From NCBI GenBank assembly GCA_035288405.1, contig DATEAK010000235.1:1-13429 (forward strand): DNA of 13,429 bases. Direction: 5' to 3'. Shown piece by piece: positions 1 to 6,405 of the stretch. Position 1 is the stretch's first letter. Every line of letters starts with the position of its first letter. The translations under genes and the position numbers were made by a program. The DNA is from JACPSX01 sp035288405 [NCBI: bacterium]. GTDB taxonomy: Bacteria; JACPSX01. The notes beneath the pieces are model-generated. The model ran no database searches and had not been told where the DNA came from. It saw nothing but the letters and a program-made list of their open reading frames with translations.

Positions 1-655
1 GCGGTTCAGAATACCCCTCTTCTCGCTCCCGCCGCAGGGCAATCATCACTTGACGGTGGTCCCCGTCTCCCGTACTAAACGTTTCAACAAACCGGTCATT
101 TTTGAGCGATAAATGGATGACGCGTCGATCCCACGAATTCATGGGAACTAATGTGACTGTCTTGCCTGAGGATTTGACCTCTTGAGCGGCTTTCCTGGCC
201 AAGCTCTGAAGGCGCTCGGTTCGCCTTTCCCTGTACTCATCCGCATCAATTACAACCCGGATTCGCTCTCCCCCTGCCGCAAACCGGTTCACGATCCGGT
301 TCACTAGATACTGAAGGGCGTCGATTGTCTCTCCGTGCCGTCCGATGAGCAACCCACCCTCACGGCTTTGGACCCTCAGAGTCACTGTACCGTTCTCTTC
401 CTGCCCGTGCACAATTCCATCTACCTCCATTCGCTGGAGGAGAGATTCCAGAACCTCTGCTGCCCGCTGAGCTCCGGAGGTCGTCGGTTTGCGAGCCACC
501 CGAATCCGCACACTGGGGCTGCCGAGAAAGCCTAGAAGGGGCCGATTTTCTTCCAGGACCTCGACGACCACTTCATCGCGCTTTGCCCCTAACTTGCTCA
601 GAGCCTTTTCCAGAGCTTCGTCTATTATTTTCCCCTCTTCTTCAATCCAGTCCAT
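1..655 (-). CDS. jag: RNA-binding protein Jag (SpoIIIJ-associated, KhpB-type), 3' end missing
   Basis: Cytoplasmic RNA-binding protein of the Jag/KhpB family, usually encoded directly after yidC. The frame is open to base 1, so only the first 218 codons are visible. The domains are in the expected order. A Jag-N domain covers about residues 1-52 and includes the segment GFLGSPSVRIRV. A KH domain follows at about 75-150 with its G-x-x-G loop as GRHG (105-108). An R3H domain starts at about 150 with the R-x3-H motif RRVIH (Arg177, His181). Two ATGs lie in tandem at 658 and 655. I chose the second because the AGGAG upstream is 6 nt from it but only 3 nt from the first. The gene starts about 30 nt after the yidC stop on the same strand, so it probably shares that transcript. 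The family assignment is firm; the precise RNA targets are not known from sequence. Confidence 0.93.
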   Translation of the reverse strand, partial: MDWIEEEGKIIDEALEKALSKLGAKRDEVVVEVLEENRPLLGFLGSPSVRIRVARKPTTSGAQRAAEVLESLLQRMEVDGIVHGQEENGTVTLRVQSREGGLLIGRHGETIDALQYLVNRIVNRFAAGGERIRVVIDADEYRERRTERLQSLARKAAQEVKSSGKTVTLVPMNSWDRRVIHLSLKNDRFVETFSTGDGDHRQVMIALRREREEGYSEP

Positions 656-686
656 CATGATCTCCTGCACACTTCCGCCCGGGGTT

Positions 687-2264
687 CTATGAAGCACGCT
701 CCAGGCGCCGTTGCCGATTCATAACGTACTGCTGGGCAATGGTGAGGACGTTGTTCACCAGCCAGTATATGACAAGCCCAACAGGAAAATTCAGGAACAT
801 GATCGTAAAAACAATCGGCATCAGCATCATGACCTTGGCCTGCATGGGATCTGCTGACGAAGGGGTCATTTTCTGTTGGATCACCATCGAGATCCCCATG
901 AGTATAGGCCACACGTAGTAGGGATCCTTGGCCGAGAGGTCTGTGATCCACAGGAAAAACGGAGAATGTCTAAGCTCAATTGAATCCAAAAGCACACGGT
1001 AAAGCGCAAAGAAAACAGGGATTTGCAGAAGCATCGGGAGACACCCGCCCATCGGATTTAACTTCTGCTCCCGATAGAGGCTCATGACTTCCTGATTGAG
1101 ACGCTGCTTGTCATTCTTGTAGAGCTGCTGGAGGCGCTTGATTTGCGGTTGAAGCCTCTGCATATTCTGCATGGATTTAAAGCTTTTTTGTGTTAGAGGA
1201 TAAAAAATCACCTTGATCACGGCCGTAAGCAAGATAATAGCCACGCCATAGTTCTTGGTGAACCCATTAAAAAAGTTGAGCAAATCAAGAAGGGGTTTGG
1301 CAAGAACGCTAAACCAACCATAATCGATAACTCGTTCTAGGCCAACTCCGAGGGCTTCCAGTCGTTTGTGTTCCTTAGGGCCTATATATAGAGAAAACCG
1401 TCGACTGCCTGCAGGGAGGTTCAATCCAACATAGTCTCTATCCGAGGAGTCTTTGAAAAAAATCGCTTCTTGTCCTCTTTGAGCCAAAAGGGCCGCTATG
1501 AAATACTTATTTTGCAAGGCCGCCCATTTCACTTCCCCGGAAACCAAAGAGGGAGACTTCCCCGATACAAGTTCCTCTTTCTCAATTTTCTCATTGCTGA
1601 ATGCGATGGGGCCTTCGTATCCTCCCGACTGGCCGCCATCATTCCCTTCCACCCCTGGGCCCCAAAAAACTTGCAGAGGGCCCACCTCATCGCTTCCGCC
1701 CTTGGTAGTGACCTCGGATTCGATTTGATATTTTTCTTTGTGAAAACGAAATCGTTTCTGGATTTCCATCCCAGAATCAGTCCTCAGAGAGAAGAGGATC
1801 TCTGCATTTTCCTCTGCATTCTTCAACAGCAGGGTGCGCCGGGACGGTGTGTATATCCCATCATTGGCAAGCTTAGATAGTTCATCGGATGAAAACTTGA
1901 GGGTGAGCGGCAGCGGGACTCCCGGGGTATCCTTAACCAAGTCGATCAGCCCGCCCTGTTTTGTAACCCTGTAGTTCTTTAGAATATATTTCTTTATCTG
2001 GGCTCCTCGGGTCGTGAAAACGATCCTCACCAGATCCGTCTCCACGACAACGTCCTCTCCATCAAGGCTGCTTCCGGCTGTGACCAGTGGTGCCTGTTCG
2101 CTACTGGGAGCCTCTTTCCGGGGTGGTGGAGGAGACTCTGCCTTTCGGTTATCCGCCGCCACCGGTTTCTCGGGCTGCTTTGGCGGCGATGGAGCAAAAA
2201 AGACTTGATACAGGACAATGATGGCAAAAGAGAGAAGAACAGCAAAGATCGCGCGTTTTTCCAT
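687..2264 (-). CDS. yidC: Membrane protein insertase YidC (Oxa1 family)
   Basis: Inner-membrane insertase that places membrane proteins in the bilayer, alone or with the Sec translocon. The 525 residues match the Gram-negative form. A signal-anchor segment lies at about 5-23, then a proline-rich linker (about 25-60), a large periplasmic P1 domain (about 65-315), and the conserved five-helix core from about 320 to 510. Recognisable core segments include YPLTQKSFKSM, LNPMGGCLPMLLQIPVF and DPYYVWPILMG. The tail (RQRRLERAS) is basic and short. The position matching the conserved groove arginine of E. coli YidC (Arg366) appears to be Lys351 here. The ATG at 2264 has only a weak upstream AGGT element. 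The gene follows yidD after a 168-nt spacer and is followed closely by jag. Identity is very secure. Confidence 0.98.
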   Translation of the reverse strand: MEKRAIFAVLLSFAIIVLYQVFFAPSPPKQPEKPVAADNRKAESPPPPRKEAPSSEQAPLVTAGSSLDGEDVVVETDLVRIVFTTRGAQIKKYILKNYRVTKQGGLIDLVKDTPGVPLPLTLKFSSDELSKLANDGIYTPSRRTLLLKNAEENAEILFSLRTDSGMEIQKRFRFHKEKYQIESEVTTKGGSDEVGPLQVFWGPGVEGNDGGQSGGYEGPIAFSNEKIEKEELVSGKSPSLVSGEVKWAALQNKYFIAALLAQRGQEAIFFKDSSDRDYVGLNLPAGSRRFSLYIGPKEHKRLEALGVGLERVIDYGWFSVLAKPLLDLLNFFNGFTKNYGVAIILLTAVIKVIFYPLTQKSFKSMQNMQRLQPQIKRLQQLYKNDKQRLNQEVMSLYREQKLNPMGGCLPMLLQIPVFFALYRVLLDSIELRHSPFFLWITDLSAKDPYYVWPILMGISMVIQQKMTPSSADPMQAKVMMLMPIVFTIMFLNFPVGLVIYWLVNNVLTIAQQYVMNRQRRLERAS

Positions 2265-2432
2265 GAGATCTACCTATCCAGTCTGAATTTCATCCCTAGA
2301 GGATTGTCGAGAGACACCCCTTCCCCAAAGGGAGCCCTCATCCCTCTCTCCATGCGACGAGCGCCTTCCCTCAAGGCGTTGTCTCCTCTCTCGGGTTTTC
2401 TCCTTCGGAGACAAGATCCCCGCTTGCTGCGC
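2265..2432 (-). other. yidD-yidC spacer with three small stem-loops
   Basis: This gap lies inside a block of otherwise tightly packed genes. Read as minus-strand RNA it contains three short perfect stems in a row. They are UCUCC/GGAGA with a 3-nt loop (bases 2411-2399), CGCCUU/AAGGCG with a 5-nt loop (2378-2362) and CCCUU/AAGGG with a 5-nt loop (2332-2318). None is followed by a U-run, so they do not look like intrinsic terminators. They could be RNA-processing or stability elements. A minus-strand frame starting at ATG 2443 (inside yidD) and ending at 2270 would give a 57-residue, very basic peptide that stops 5 nt before yidC. It has no well-placed ribosome binding site and no recognisable motif, so I do not call it a gene. 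Confidence 0.4.
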
Positions 2433-2693
2433 TTAAACTTCATGACACTTTTGAATTCCTCTTGGCGGAAAATCAACCCCTCCGGGGTGAAACGGGTGAC
2501 ACCTCAACACTCTCAGCAGAGCAAGCCAGCTTCCTCGCACGGGTCCACAGTTTTGCACCGCTAACCGTGCGTATTCCGAGCAAGAGGGGTAGAAGCGGCA
2601 GCAAGGTGGAAACAGAGGAGAGAAAAGAATCTGATACAGCCTTATAATACCCGCCAAAAGAACTTGTAACGGCTTCCATCCTTCCCTGATCAT
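2433..2693 (-). CDS. yidD: Membrane protein insertion efficiency factor YidD
   Basis: Small membrane-associated factor (DUF37 / haemolytic-domain family) that helps YidC-dependent insertion. The 86 residues contain the full family signature. An amphipathic N-terminal helix ends in IIRLYQILFSPLFPP. It is followed by CCRFYPSCSEYA (31-42) and the terminal motif LLRVLRCHPFHPGG (59-72). The ATG at 2693 overlaps the rnpA stop codon by 4 nt (ATGA), and an AGGA lies about 8 nt upstream inside rnpA, so translation is probably coupled. Its place between rnpA and yidC is the conserved one. A short tail of about 14 residues after HPGG looks unconserved. Identity is secure. Confidence 0.96.
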   Translation of the reverse strand: MIREGWKPLQVLLAGIIRLYQILFSPLFPPCCRFYPSCSEYARLAVQNCGPVRGSWLALLRVLRCHPFHPGGVDFPPRGIQKCHEV

Positions 2694-3070
2694 TCACTAT
2701 TTCCTGCTGAAAATTGTGTTAGCGCACCTAATACTTCCTGACACGCCAAATCAAAAGGTAGCCGAAGAAGAGCCGGTCGGGCGATGAACACGATATCTGT
2801 TCCTTGGGGAAGGGACTCTTTGTGGCAGCGCAGAATTTCCCGTAATCGTCTTCGCGCCCGATTCCGCCTTACATGTGTTCCCAAAGAGCGGGCCGTTGCC
2901 AACCCCACCCGTGTTCTCCCCTCTGCCCCGGGCATCCACACAAGGACCACACAGCGAAATGCTTGGCGGCGGCCGAAATCATAGACCTGTCGAAAATCCT
3001 GGCTCCTCCGTAAGCGTAACTCTTTCGGCCAGCCTCGATCCGTCCGCTGTTCCATTTTAGTGGAAGTCAC
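2690..3070 (-). CDS. rnpA: Ribonuclease P protein component
   Basis: Protein subunit of RNase P, which binds the catalytic RNA and the 5' leader of precursor tRNAs. The family core is clear. It starts with [19 protein letters not shown], followed by a beta-sheet region and the RNR motif in [17 protein letters not shown], then a C-terminal domain with [15 protein letters not shown] chose GTG 3070, giving 126 residues, because it overlaps the rpmH stop by 4 nt (GTGA) and a GGAAGGAAG purine stretch ends about 11 nt upstream. An ATG at 3055 (121 residues) is the alternative but has no Shine-Dalgarno sequence close by. A longer open frame back to 3235 would overlap all of rpmH and its upstream part is not RnpA-like. 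The stop overlaps the yidD start. Identity is secure; the start is uncertain. Confidence 0.94.
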   Translation of the reverse strand: MTSTKMEQRTDRGWPKELRLRRSQDFRQVYDFGRRQAFRCVVLVWMPGAEGRTRVGLATARSLGTHVRRNRARRRLREILRCHKESLPQGTDIVFIARPALLRLPFDLACQEVLGALTQFSAGNSE

Positions 3071-3201
3071 ACAGCGAGTCGCTTCCTTCCCTTCGCGCGC
3101 CTGGCTTTCAAAACAAGACGCCCCCCTTTGGTTTGCATTCGTGCCCTGAAACCATGAGTCCGTTTCCGCTTTATATTGCTCGGTTGGTAGGTCCGCTTCA
3201 C
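3067..3201 (-). CDS. rpmH: 50S ribosomal protein L34
   Basis: Structural protein of the large ribosomal subunit. The 44 residues are canonical L34. They begin [20 protein letters not shown], continue with [19 protein letters not shown], and end RLAV. The start is GTG at 3201, preceded by an AGGGAG 6 nt upstream. An open frame continues upstream to 3378, but those residues are not part of L34, so the longer version is wrong. It is the first gene of the leftward operon. Its stop codon overlaps the proposed rnpA GTG start, so ribosomes could pass from one to the other. A candidate promoter lies about 70 nt upstream. Confidence 0.98.
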   Translation of the reverse strand: MKRTYQPSNIKRKRTHGFRARMQTKGGRLVLKARRAKGRKRLAV

Positions 3202-3271
3202 TGGTGGCTCCCTTTGAGTGTTTTCCCCATTCCACGAATGACCCAAAAAGTCCTCAATATGGAAACTAGCA

Positions 3272-3300
3272 AGGCTAGGAAGTTTCTCTTTTTTTGTCAA
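3272..3300 (-). promoter_or_regulatory. Candidate sigma-70 promoter for rpmH-rnpA-yidD-yidC-jag
   Basis: On the minus strand a perfect TTGACA (bases 3300-3295) is followed, after 17 nt, by TAGCCT (3277-3272), which matches 3 of 6 positions of TATAAT. Transcription would start near 3265 and give a leader of about 65 nt before the rpmH GTG. Position and spacing are right; the weak -10 box limits confidence. Confidence 0.5.
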
Positions 3301-3500
3301 GAAATAATTTTTCCTATTCTGACCACTAGTTGCACGCCAGAAGCCGTAGAGGCCGCACTCTGTCAGGTTTTTCCCCAACCACCTCCCGTCCGGTCCCTAC
3401 TGGCATGGTCTCGTCTTGGGACCGTCTAGCTTCCAATTTTGTAATTGCATTATCCTTATAACCACTGTGTTTTCCTATGGTTTCATCCTGTCTAGATCCC

Positions 3501-3530
3501 TTGACCCCAAGGCAAATTCTTTGCTAGGAT
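3501..3530 (+). promoter_or_regulatory. Possible sigma-70 promoter in the rpmH-dnaA gap
   Basis: TTGACC (3501-3506, 5 of 6 matches to TTGACA) is followed after 18 nt by TAGGAT (3525-3530, 4 of 6 matches to TATAAT). A start near 3537 would give either a leader of about 220 nt for dnaA or, if the hairpin at 3613-3667 terminates, a short RNA of about 130 nt. Such matches also occur by chance in AT-containing DNA. Confidence 0.3.
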
Positions 3531-3612
3531 ACGCCCATCTTGGAATTCCTGGGGAGGGGATTGTGCATGCCCATGCGGCCTGCGTAATAGTCTTCTCTTG
3601 ATGGGTCTCCTG

Positions 3613-3667
3613 AGCCCGCAGCTCTGTCCATACTCAGCGAACTTGTCAGCAGCTAACGGGCTTCTTT
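3613..3667 (+). terminator. Terminator-like hairpin upstream of the dnaA promoter
   Basis: The outer stem AGCCCG (3613-3618) pairs with CGGGCT (3657-3662). After a small internal loop, GCT (3621-3623) pairs with AGC (3651-3653), and after a one-base bulge CTG (3624-3626) pairs with CAG (3647-3649). The loop is about 20 nt. The tail is TCTTT, so the U-tract is short and interrupted. It could end read-through or a short RNA coming from the left. The long loop makes it a weak call. Confidence 0.22.
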
Positions 3668-3719
3668 GACAAAAGTTCCGTTCTAGTTATCCACAGGTGT
3701 GGAAAACCCTGTGGATAAT
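3666..3719 (+). promoter_or_regulatory. Candidate dnaA promoter(s) overlapping DnaA boxes
   Basis: Two arrangements are possible. One is a perfect TTGACA (3666-3671) with TATCCA 16 nt later (3688-3693). The other is TCCACA (3690-3695) with GATAAT 18 nt later (3714-3719), which has the better -10 box and leaves a leader of about 35 nt before ATG 3761. In both cases the promoter overlaps the DnaA-box palindrome, so DnaA bound there should affect its own transcription, as is known for dnaA in several bacteria. The choice between them cannot be made by reading. Confidence 0.45.
3687..3718. promoter_or_regulatory. DnaA-box cluster forming a perfect 11-bp inverted repeat
   Basis: TTATCCACA (3687-3695, plus) and its exact mirror TGTGGATAA (3710-3718, minus) are consensus DnaA boxes. 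The inverted match extends to 11 bp on each side (TTATCCACAGG and CCTGTGGATAA). The 10-nt centre begins a third box, TGTGGAAAA (3698-3706), which is TTTTCCACA on the minus strand and fits TTWTNCACA. The cluster sits 42 nt before the dnaA ATG. It probably serves both in origin recognition and in dnaA autoregulation. Confidence 0.85.
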
Positions 3720-3760
3720 TTTCATGGTTGATCCTGTTGGCTCATGGGGGCATATGTTGC

Positions 3761-5101
3761 ATGCGTGACCTTTGGAATAAGAGTCTCAAGGAGATAGAGA
3801 AAAAAGTAAGTCGCCAGATCCTCGAAACCTGGTTTCGGCCAACGGCCCTGCATTCCGTCTCCCCCGGGGGAATTGAGATCGCCGTCCCAAATAAGTTTTA
3901 CAGGGATTGGCTTGCCGAGCACTATCGGCCTCTTATTCAAGAATGCGTCAGTTCCATTGTAGGCCGCCCTTTGGATGTCCATTGGGTAATCGATGAGAAC
4001 TTATCCCTGGCAGGCTCTTCCGCAGAGCCTCCGTCGGAAGTCACCGTTACCCCTTCGGCTCCCGAGGCAGAACCTTCGCCCCGTGCCTTCCTGAATCCCC
4101 GGTACACATTCTCCAACTTTGTCGTTGGGTCCTGCAACCAGTTTGCTCACGCTGCCTGCATTGCTGTCGCCGAGACTCCTGCCAGTACCTACAACCCGCT
4201 CTTTATTTATGCTGGGGTTGGATTAGGAAAGACTCACCTGATGCATGCGATCGGCAACCACTTGTGCGTCACTCGCAATAGTAGTCGGCTCGCTTATATC
4301 TCGTCAGAGACCTTTGTCAACGATCTGATCCTTTCCATCCAGCGTGATCGTACTGCTGAGTTTCGAGACAAATATCGGAGCATTGACATCCTACTGGTGG
4401 ACGATATACAGTTTCTGGCGGGAAAAGACCGCTCTCAGGAAGAATTCTTTCACACCTTCAACACCCTTTTCGACTCACGCAAGCAAATCGTCCTGTCCTG
4501 CGACCGTTACCCTCGGGATATTCCAACCCTGGAGGAACGTCTCCGCTCGAGATTTGAATGGGGTCTCGTCGCCGACATGCAGCCCCCGGACTTGGAGACA
4601 AAAGTGGCGATTCTCAATCAAAAAGCGGAAGAACGCGGGGTTCTTCTTCCCCAGGATGTCTCTCTATTTATCGCTTCCAAAATTAAATCGAACATCCGGG
4701 AACTTGAGGGCTGCCTAAATCGCCTCATAGCCCTATCCTCCCTTTCGGGACGTCCCCTCAGTTTGGCATTGGCCGAAGAAACTTTGCAGGACATTTTTTC
4801 CCGCCCCTCGGCCTCTCTTGATCTAAATGCAATCCTAAGCGCAGTTGCTGAGTATTTCCATTTACGGCCAAGCGATCTCAAGTCAAAGAGACGCACACGT
4901 TCCATTGCTCTGCCCCGCCAAGTGGCCATGTACCTGTGCCGGCAACTCACTTCTGCTTCTCTCCCGGAGATCGGCCGGTTTTTCGGGGGAAAGGATCACA
5001 CCACCGTTATCCATTCCTGCAATAAAATTCTCAATTCCCTCGCCAAAGATCCTAAGATAACCTCTTCCGTAAACGATCTGCTACGTACCCTGAAAGCCTG
5101 A
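3761..5101 (+). CDS. dnaA: Chromosomal replication initiator protein DnaA
   Basis: AAA+ ATPase that binds DnaA boxes, opens the origin and loads the replicative helicase. The 446 residues show all four domains: domain I at 1-75 (MRDLWNKSLKEIEKK, LETWFRPT), a short proline-rich domain II (about 80-108), the AAA+ core (about 110-345) and the DNA-binding domain IV (about 350-446). The P-loop reads AGVGLGKTH (151-159), Walker B is ILLVDDIQF with Asp214/Asp215, and the arginine finger lies in LRSRFEWGL (Arg264). The DnaA signature IGRFFGGKDHTTVIHSC occupies 404-420. I chose ATG 3761 because the family starts at MRDLW and GGGGG lies 10 nt upstream; a TTG at 3728 would add 11 non-conserved residues. 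DnaA boxes flank the gene on both sides. Ala151 replaces the first glycine of the usual GGVGLGKT, a change the general P-loop pattern allows. Confidence 0.99.
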   Translation: MRDLWNKSLKEIEKKVSRQILETWFRPTALHSVSPGGIEIAVPNKFYRDWLAEHYRPLIQECVSSIVGRPLDVHWVIDENLSLAGSSAEPPSEVTVTPSAPEAEPSPRAFLNPRYTFSNFVVGSCNQFAHAACIAVAETPASTYNPLFIYAGVGLGKTHLMHAIGNHLCVTRNSSRLAYISSETFVNDLILSIQRDRTAEFRDKYRSIDILLVDDIQFLAGKDRSQEEFFHTFNTLFDSRKQIVLSCDRYPRDIPTLEERLRSRFEWGLVADMQPPDLETKVAILNQKAEERGVLLPQDVSLFIASKIKSNIRELEGCLNRLIALSSLSGRPLSLALAEETLQDIFSRPSASLDLNAILSAVAEYFHLRPSDLKSKRRTRSIALPRQVAMYLCRQLTSASLPEIGRFFGGKDHTTVIHSCNKILNSLAKDPKITSSVNDLLRTLKA

Positions 5102-5297
5102 AAAATCCGTGGGATCTCTGGGGTTTTTGTGTTAAAATTTCTAGGATTTGTGATTGCAGGGTTGATGGGTTAACCGTGTGAACAGCTTGTTCTTCGATAA
5201 ATCTTTTGTATGTGGCTGTAGTTCGGAGGGTTATCCACATTTCCACACTACTATTCCTACGACTTAGAACTTATAACTATTAAAGAGGAGAGGGGAT
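5102..5297. other. dnaA-dnaN intergenic region, likely origin unwinding site
   Basis: This 196-nt gap contains a perfect DnaA box TTATCCACA (5231-5239). A one-mismatch box ATTTCCACA (5239-5247) overlaps it by one base. Directly after come CTA CTA TTC CTA (5248-5259), then an AT-rich stretch to about 5284. In Bacillus subtilis the basal unwinding system lies in the same place and has the same order: boxes, then DnaA-trio repeats, then AT-rich DNA. I therefore propose this as the duplex-unwinding part of a bipartite oriC. A palindrome GGTTAACC sits at 5168-5175. The dnaN promoter must also lie here or upstream; TAAAAT (5133-5138) and TATAAC (5272-5277) are possible -10 boxes without good -35 partners. 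Confidence 0.6.
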
Positions 5298-6392
5298 ATG
5301 GAACTCCGCATCTCTAGAGAACCACTCCTTAAGGTTGTCCAGAGACTACAGCCAGTAGCCGAACGAAAAAGTACGCTCCCAATTCTGGGAAATATTCTCA
5401 TCTCAGCCAAAGCCAACGGTGTTGACTTTTACGCTACAGACCTGGATATCGGCTATAGAGATTTTACAGAGGCGGAGATCAAGAAAGAAGGGACAACCAC
5501 AGTGTCGGCAAAGTCTCTTCACGAGATTCTCCGTGAGCTTCCCTCAGGTATCCAGGTCCGAATGGAAGAAGAAAAGCAACGTCTCCTCCTCCATGCCGGA
5601 AATTCCAAATTTCGCCTTCCGACTATACCCCCTGAAGAATTTCCATCGTTCCCGAACTATTCCAAGGAGAGTTCGCTCGACATCTCCTCTGAAATCCTGT
5701 CGGAAATGATCCGCAAAACGATCTTTGCTATTTCTCCCGATGAAACCCGCTACACTTTGAACGGAGTGCTTCTCCAGCAAGATGGATCTGAATTGCGTAT
5801 GATCTCCACAGATGGTCACCGACTTGCGATGATTAGAAAACAAATTGCTGCGGGCTCCCCGCGGAAAGCCATCATCCCTCGCAAAGCGCTTGCCGAAATC
5901 CGCAGAATGTGTGAGGAAGGGCCAGGGAATCTATCCCTTATCCTCACGGAGACGCACTTGATTGTTCTGCAAGGCGGAGTGATTTTCTTTAGCCGATTGA
6001 TCGAAGGCGAATTTCCCGATTATCGTCAGGTGATTCCGAAAGATTGCAAGCGGTCTCTTTCTGCAGAGCGCAAGCTCTTGTGGGATGCGGCAAAGCGAGT
6101 GTCCTTGCTGGCTGGAGAAAGAACGAAGCCTGTTCGGCTGGAGATTTCCGCCGGAAGTCTCTGGATGCGCTCGCAGACTCCGGAGCTTGGAGAGGCGGAG
6201 GAACAGGTTCCCGTGCGTTATGAGGGAGAGGAGATCACCATTGGCTTCAATGGCCGCTACATCACGGAGGCGCTGGCCGCTCTGGATTCCCAAGAAGTCA
6301 CCCTGGAACTGAACGAATCTCTCACGCCCGGAATCCTCCGTCCGTATCAAGACGACGAATATCTCTGCGTGATCATGCCGATGCGGCTGTGA
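5298..6392 (+). CDS. dnaN: DNA polymerase III subunit beta (sliding clamp)
   Basis: Ring-shaped dimer that tethers DNA polymerase III and many repair proteins to DNA. The 364 residues match the normal length and three-domain layout (about 1-120, 121-240, 241-364). Characteristic segments are LQPVAERKSTLPILGNILI (17-35), ATDLDIGYR, FPSFPNY, FAISPDETRYTLNGVLL, STDGHRLAM and EGEFPDYRQVIP. The C-terminus YLCVIMPMRL is almost the family's canonical end. ATG 5298 has AGGAG 7 nt upstream. It is separated from dnaA by the origin-like gap and from recF by only 13 nt, so dnaN, recF and gyrB are probably co-transcribed. Nothing unusual was seen. Confidence 0.99.
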   Translation: MELRISREPLLKVVQRLQPVAERKSTLPILGNILISAKANGVDFYATDLDIGYRDFTEAEIKKEGTTTVSAKSLHEILRELPSGIQVRMEEEKQRLLLHAGNSKFRLPTIPPEEFPSFPNYSKESSLDISSEILSEMIRKTIFAISPDETRYTLNGVLLQQDGSELRMISTDGHRLAMIRKQIAAGSPRKAIIPRKALAEIRRMCEEGPGNLSLILTETHLIVLQGGVIFFSRLIEGEFPDYRQVIPKDCKRSLSAERKLLWDAAKRVSLLAGERTKPVRLEISAGSLWMRSQTPELGEAEEQVPVRYEGEEITIGFNGRYITEALAALDSQEVTLELNESLTPGILRPYQDDEYLCVIMPMRL

Positions 6393-6405
6393 TTGAAAAG
6401 AAGAG

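Larger units (their letters stand above)
3202..3760. other. rpmH-dnaA intergenic region, upstream part of the likely origin
   Basis: A 559-nt gap between divergent gene blocks with no convincing protein gene; the open frames here lack recognisable motifs. It holds a minus-strand promoter for rpmH, a possible plus-strand promoter (3501-3530), a terminator-like hairpin (3613-3667), the dnaA promoter region and a DnaA-box palindrome (3687-3718). A 7-bp inverted repeat CGGTCCC/GGGACCG lies at 3391-3397 and 3418-3424, and GCATG/CATGC at 3565-3576; their roles are unknown. The strand switch of all genes here, plus the DnaA boxes, supports this as one part of oriC. Confidence 0.65.

Noticed and set aside
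2690-3235. A longer, 181-residue version of the rnpA frame.
   Set aside because: Its upstream 55 codons run antiparallel to nothing known and overlap the whole of rpmH in another frame; the RnpA family begins near the ATG at 3055.
3067-3378. A 103-residue version of the rpmH frame.
   Set aside because: The 59 extra N-terminal residues are not L34 and would cross the candidate promoter; the GTG at 3201 with AGGGAG upstream gives the exact family length.
3416-3601. A 61-codon plus-strand frame in the rpmH-dnaA gap.
   Set aside because: No ribosome site near its ATG, no motif, and it crosses the candidate promoter; it looks like non-coding DNA.
5101-5128. AAAAATCC and GGGTTTTT could pair into a hairpin at the dnaA stop codon, suggesting a terminator.
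   Set aside because: The stem is mostly A-U with one G-U pair and a 12-nt loop, so it would be very weak; there is no GC-rich core.
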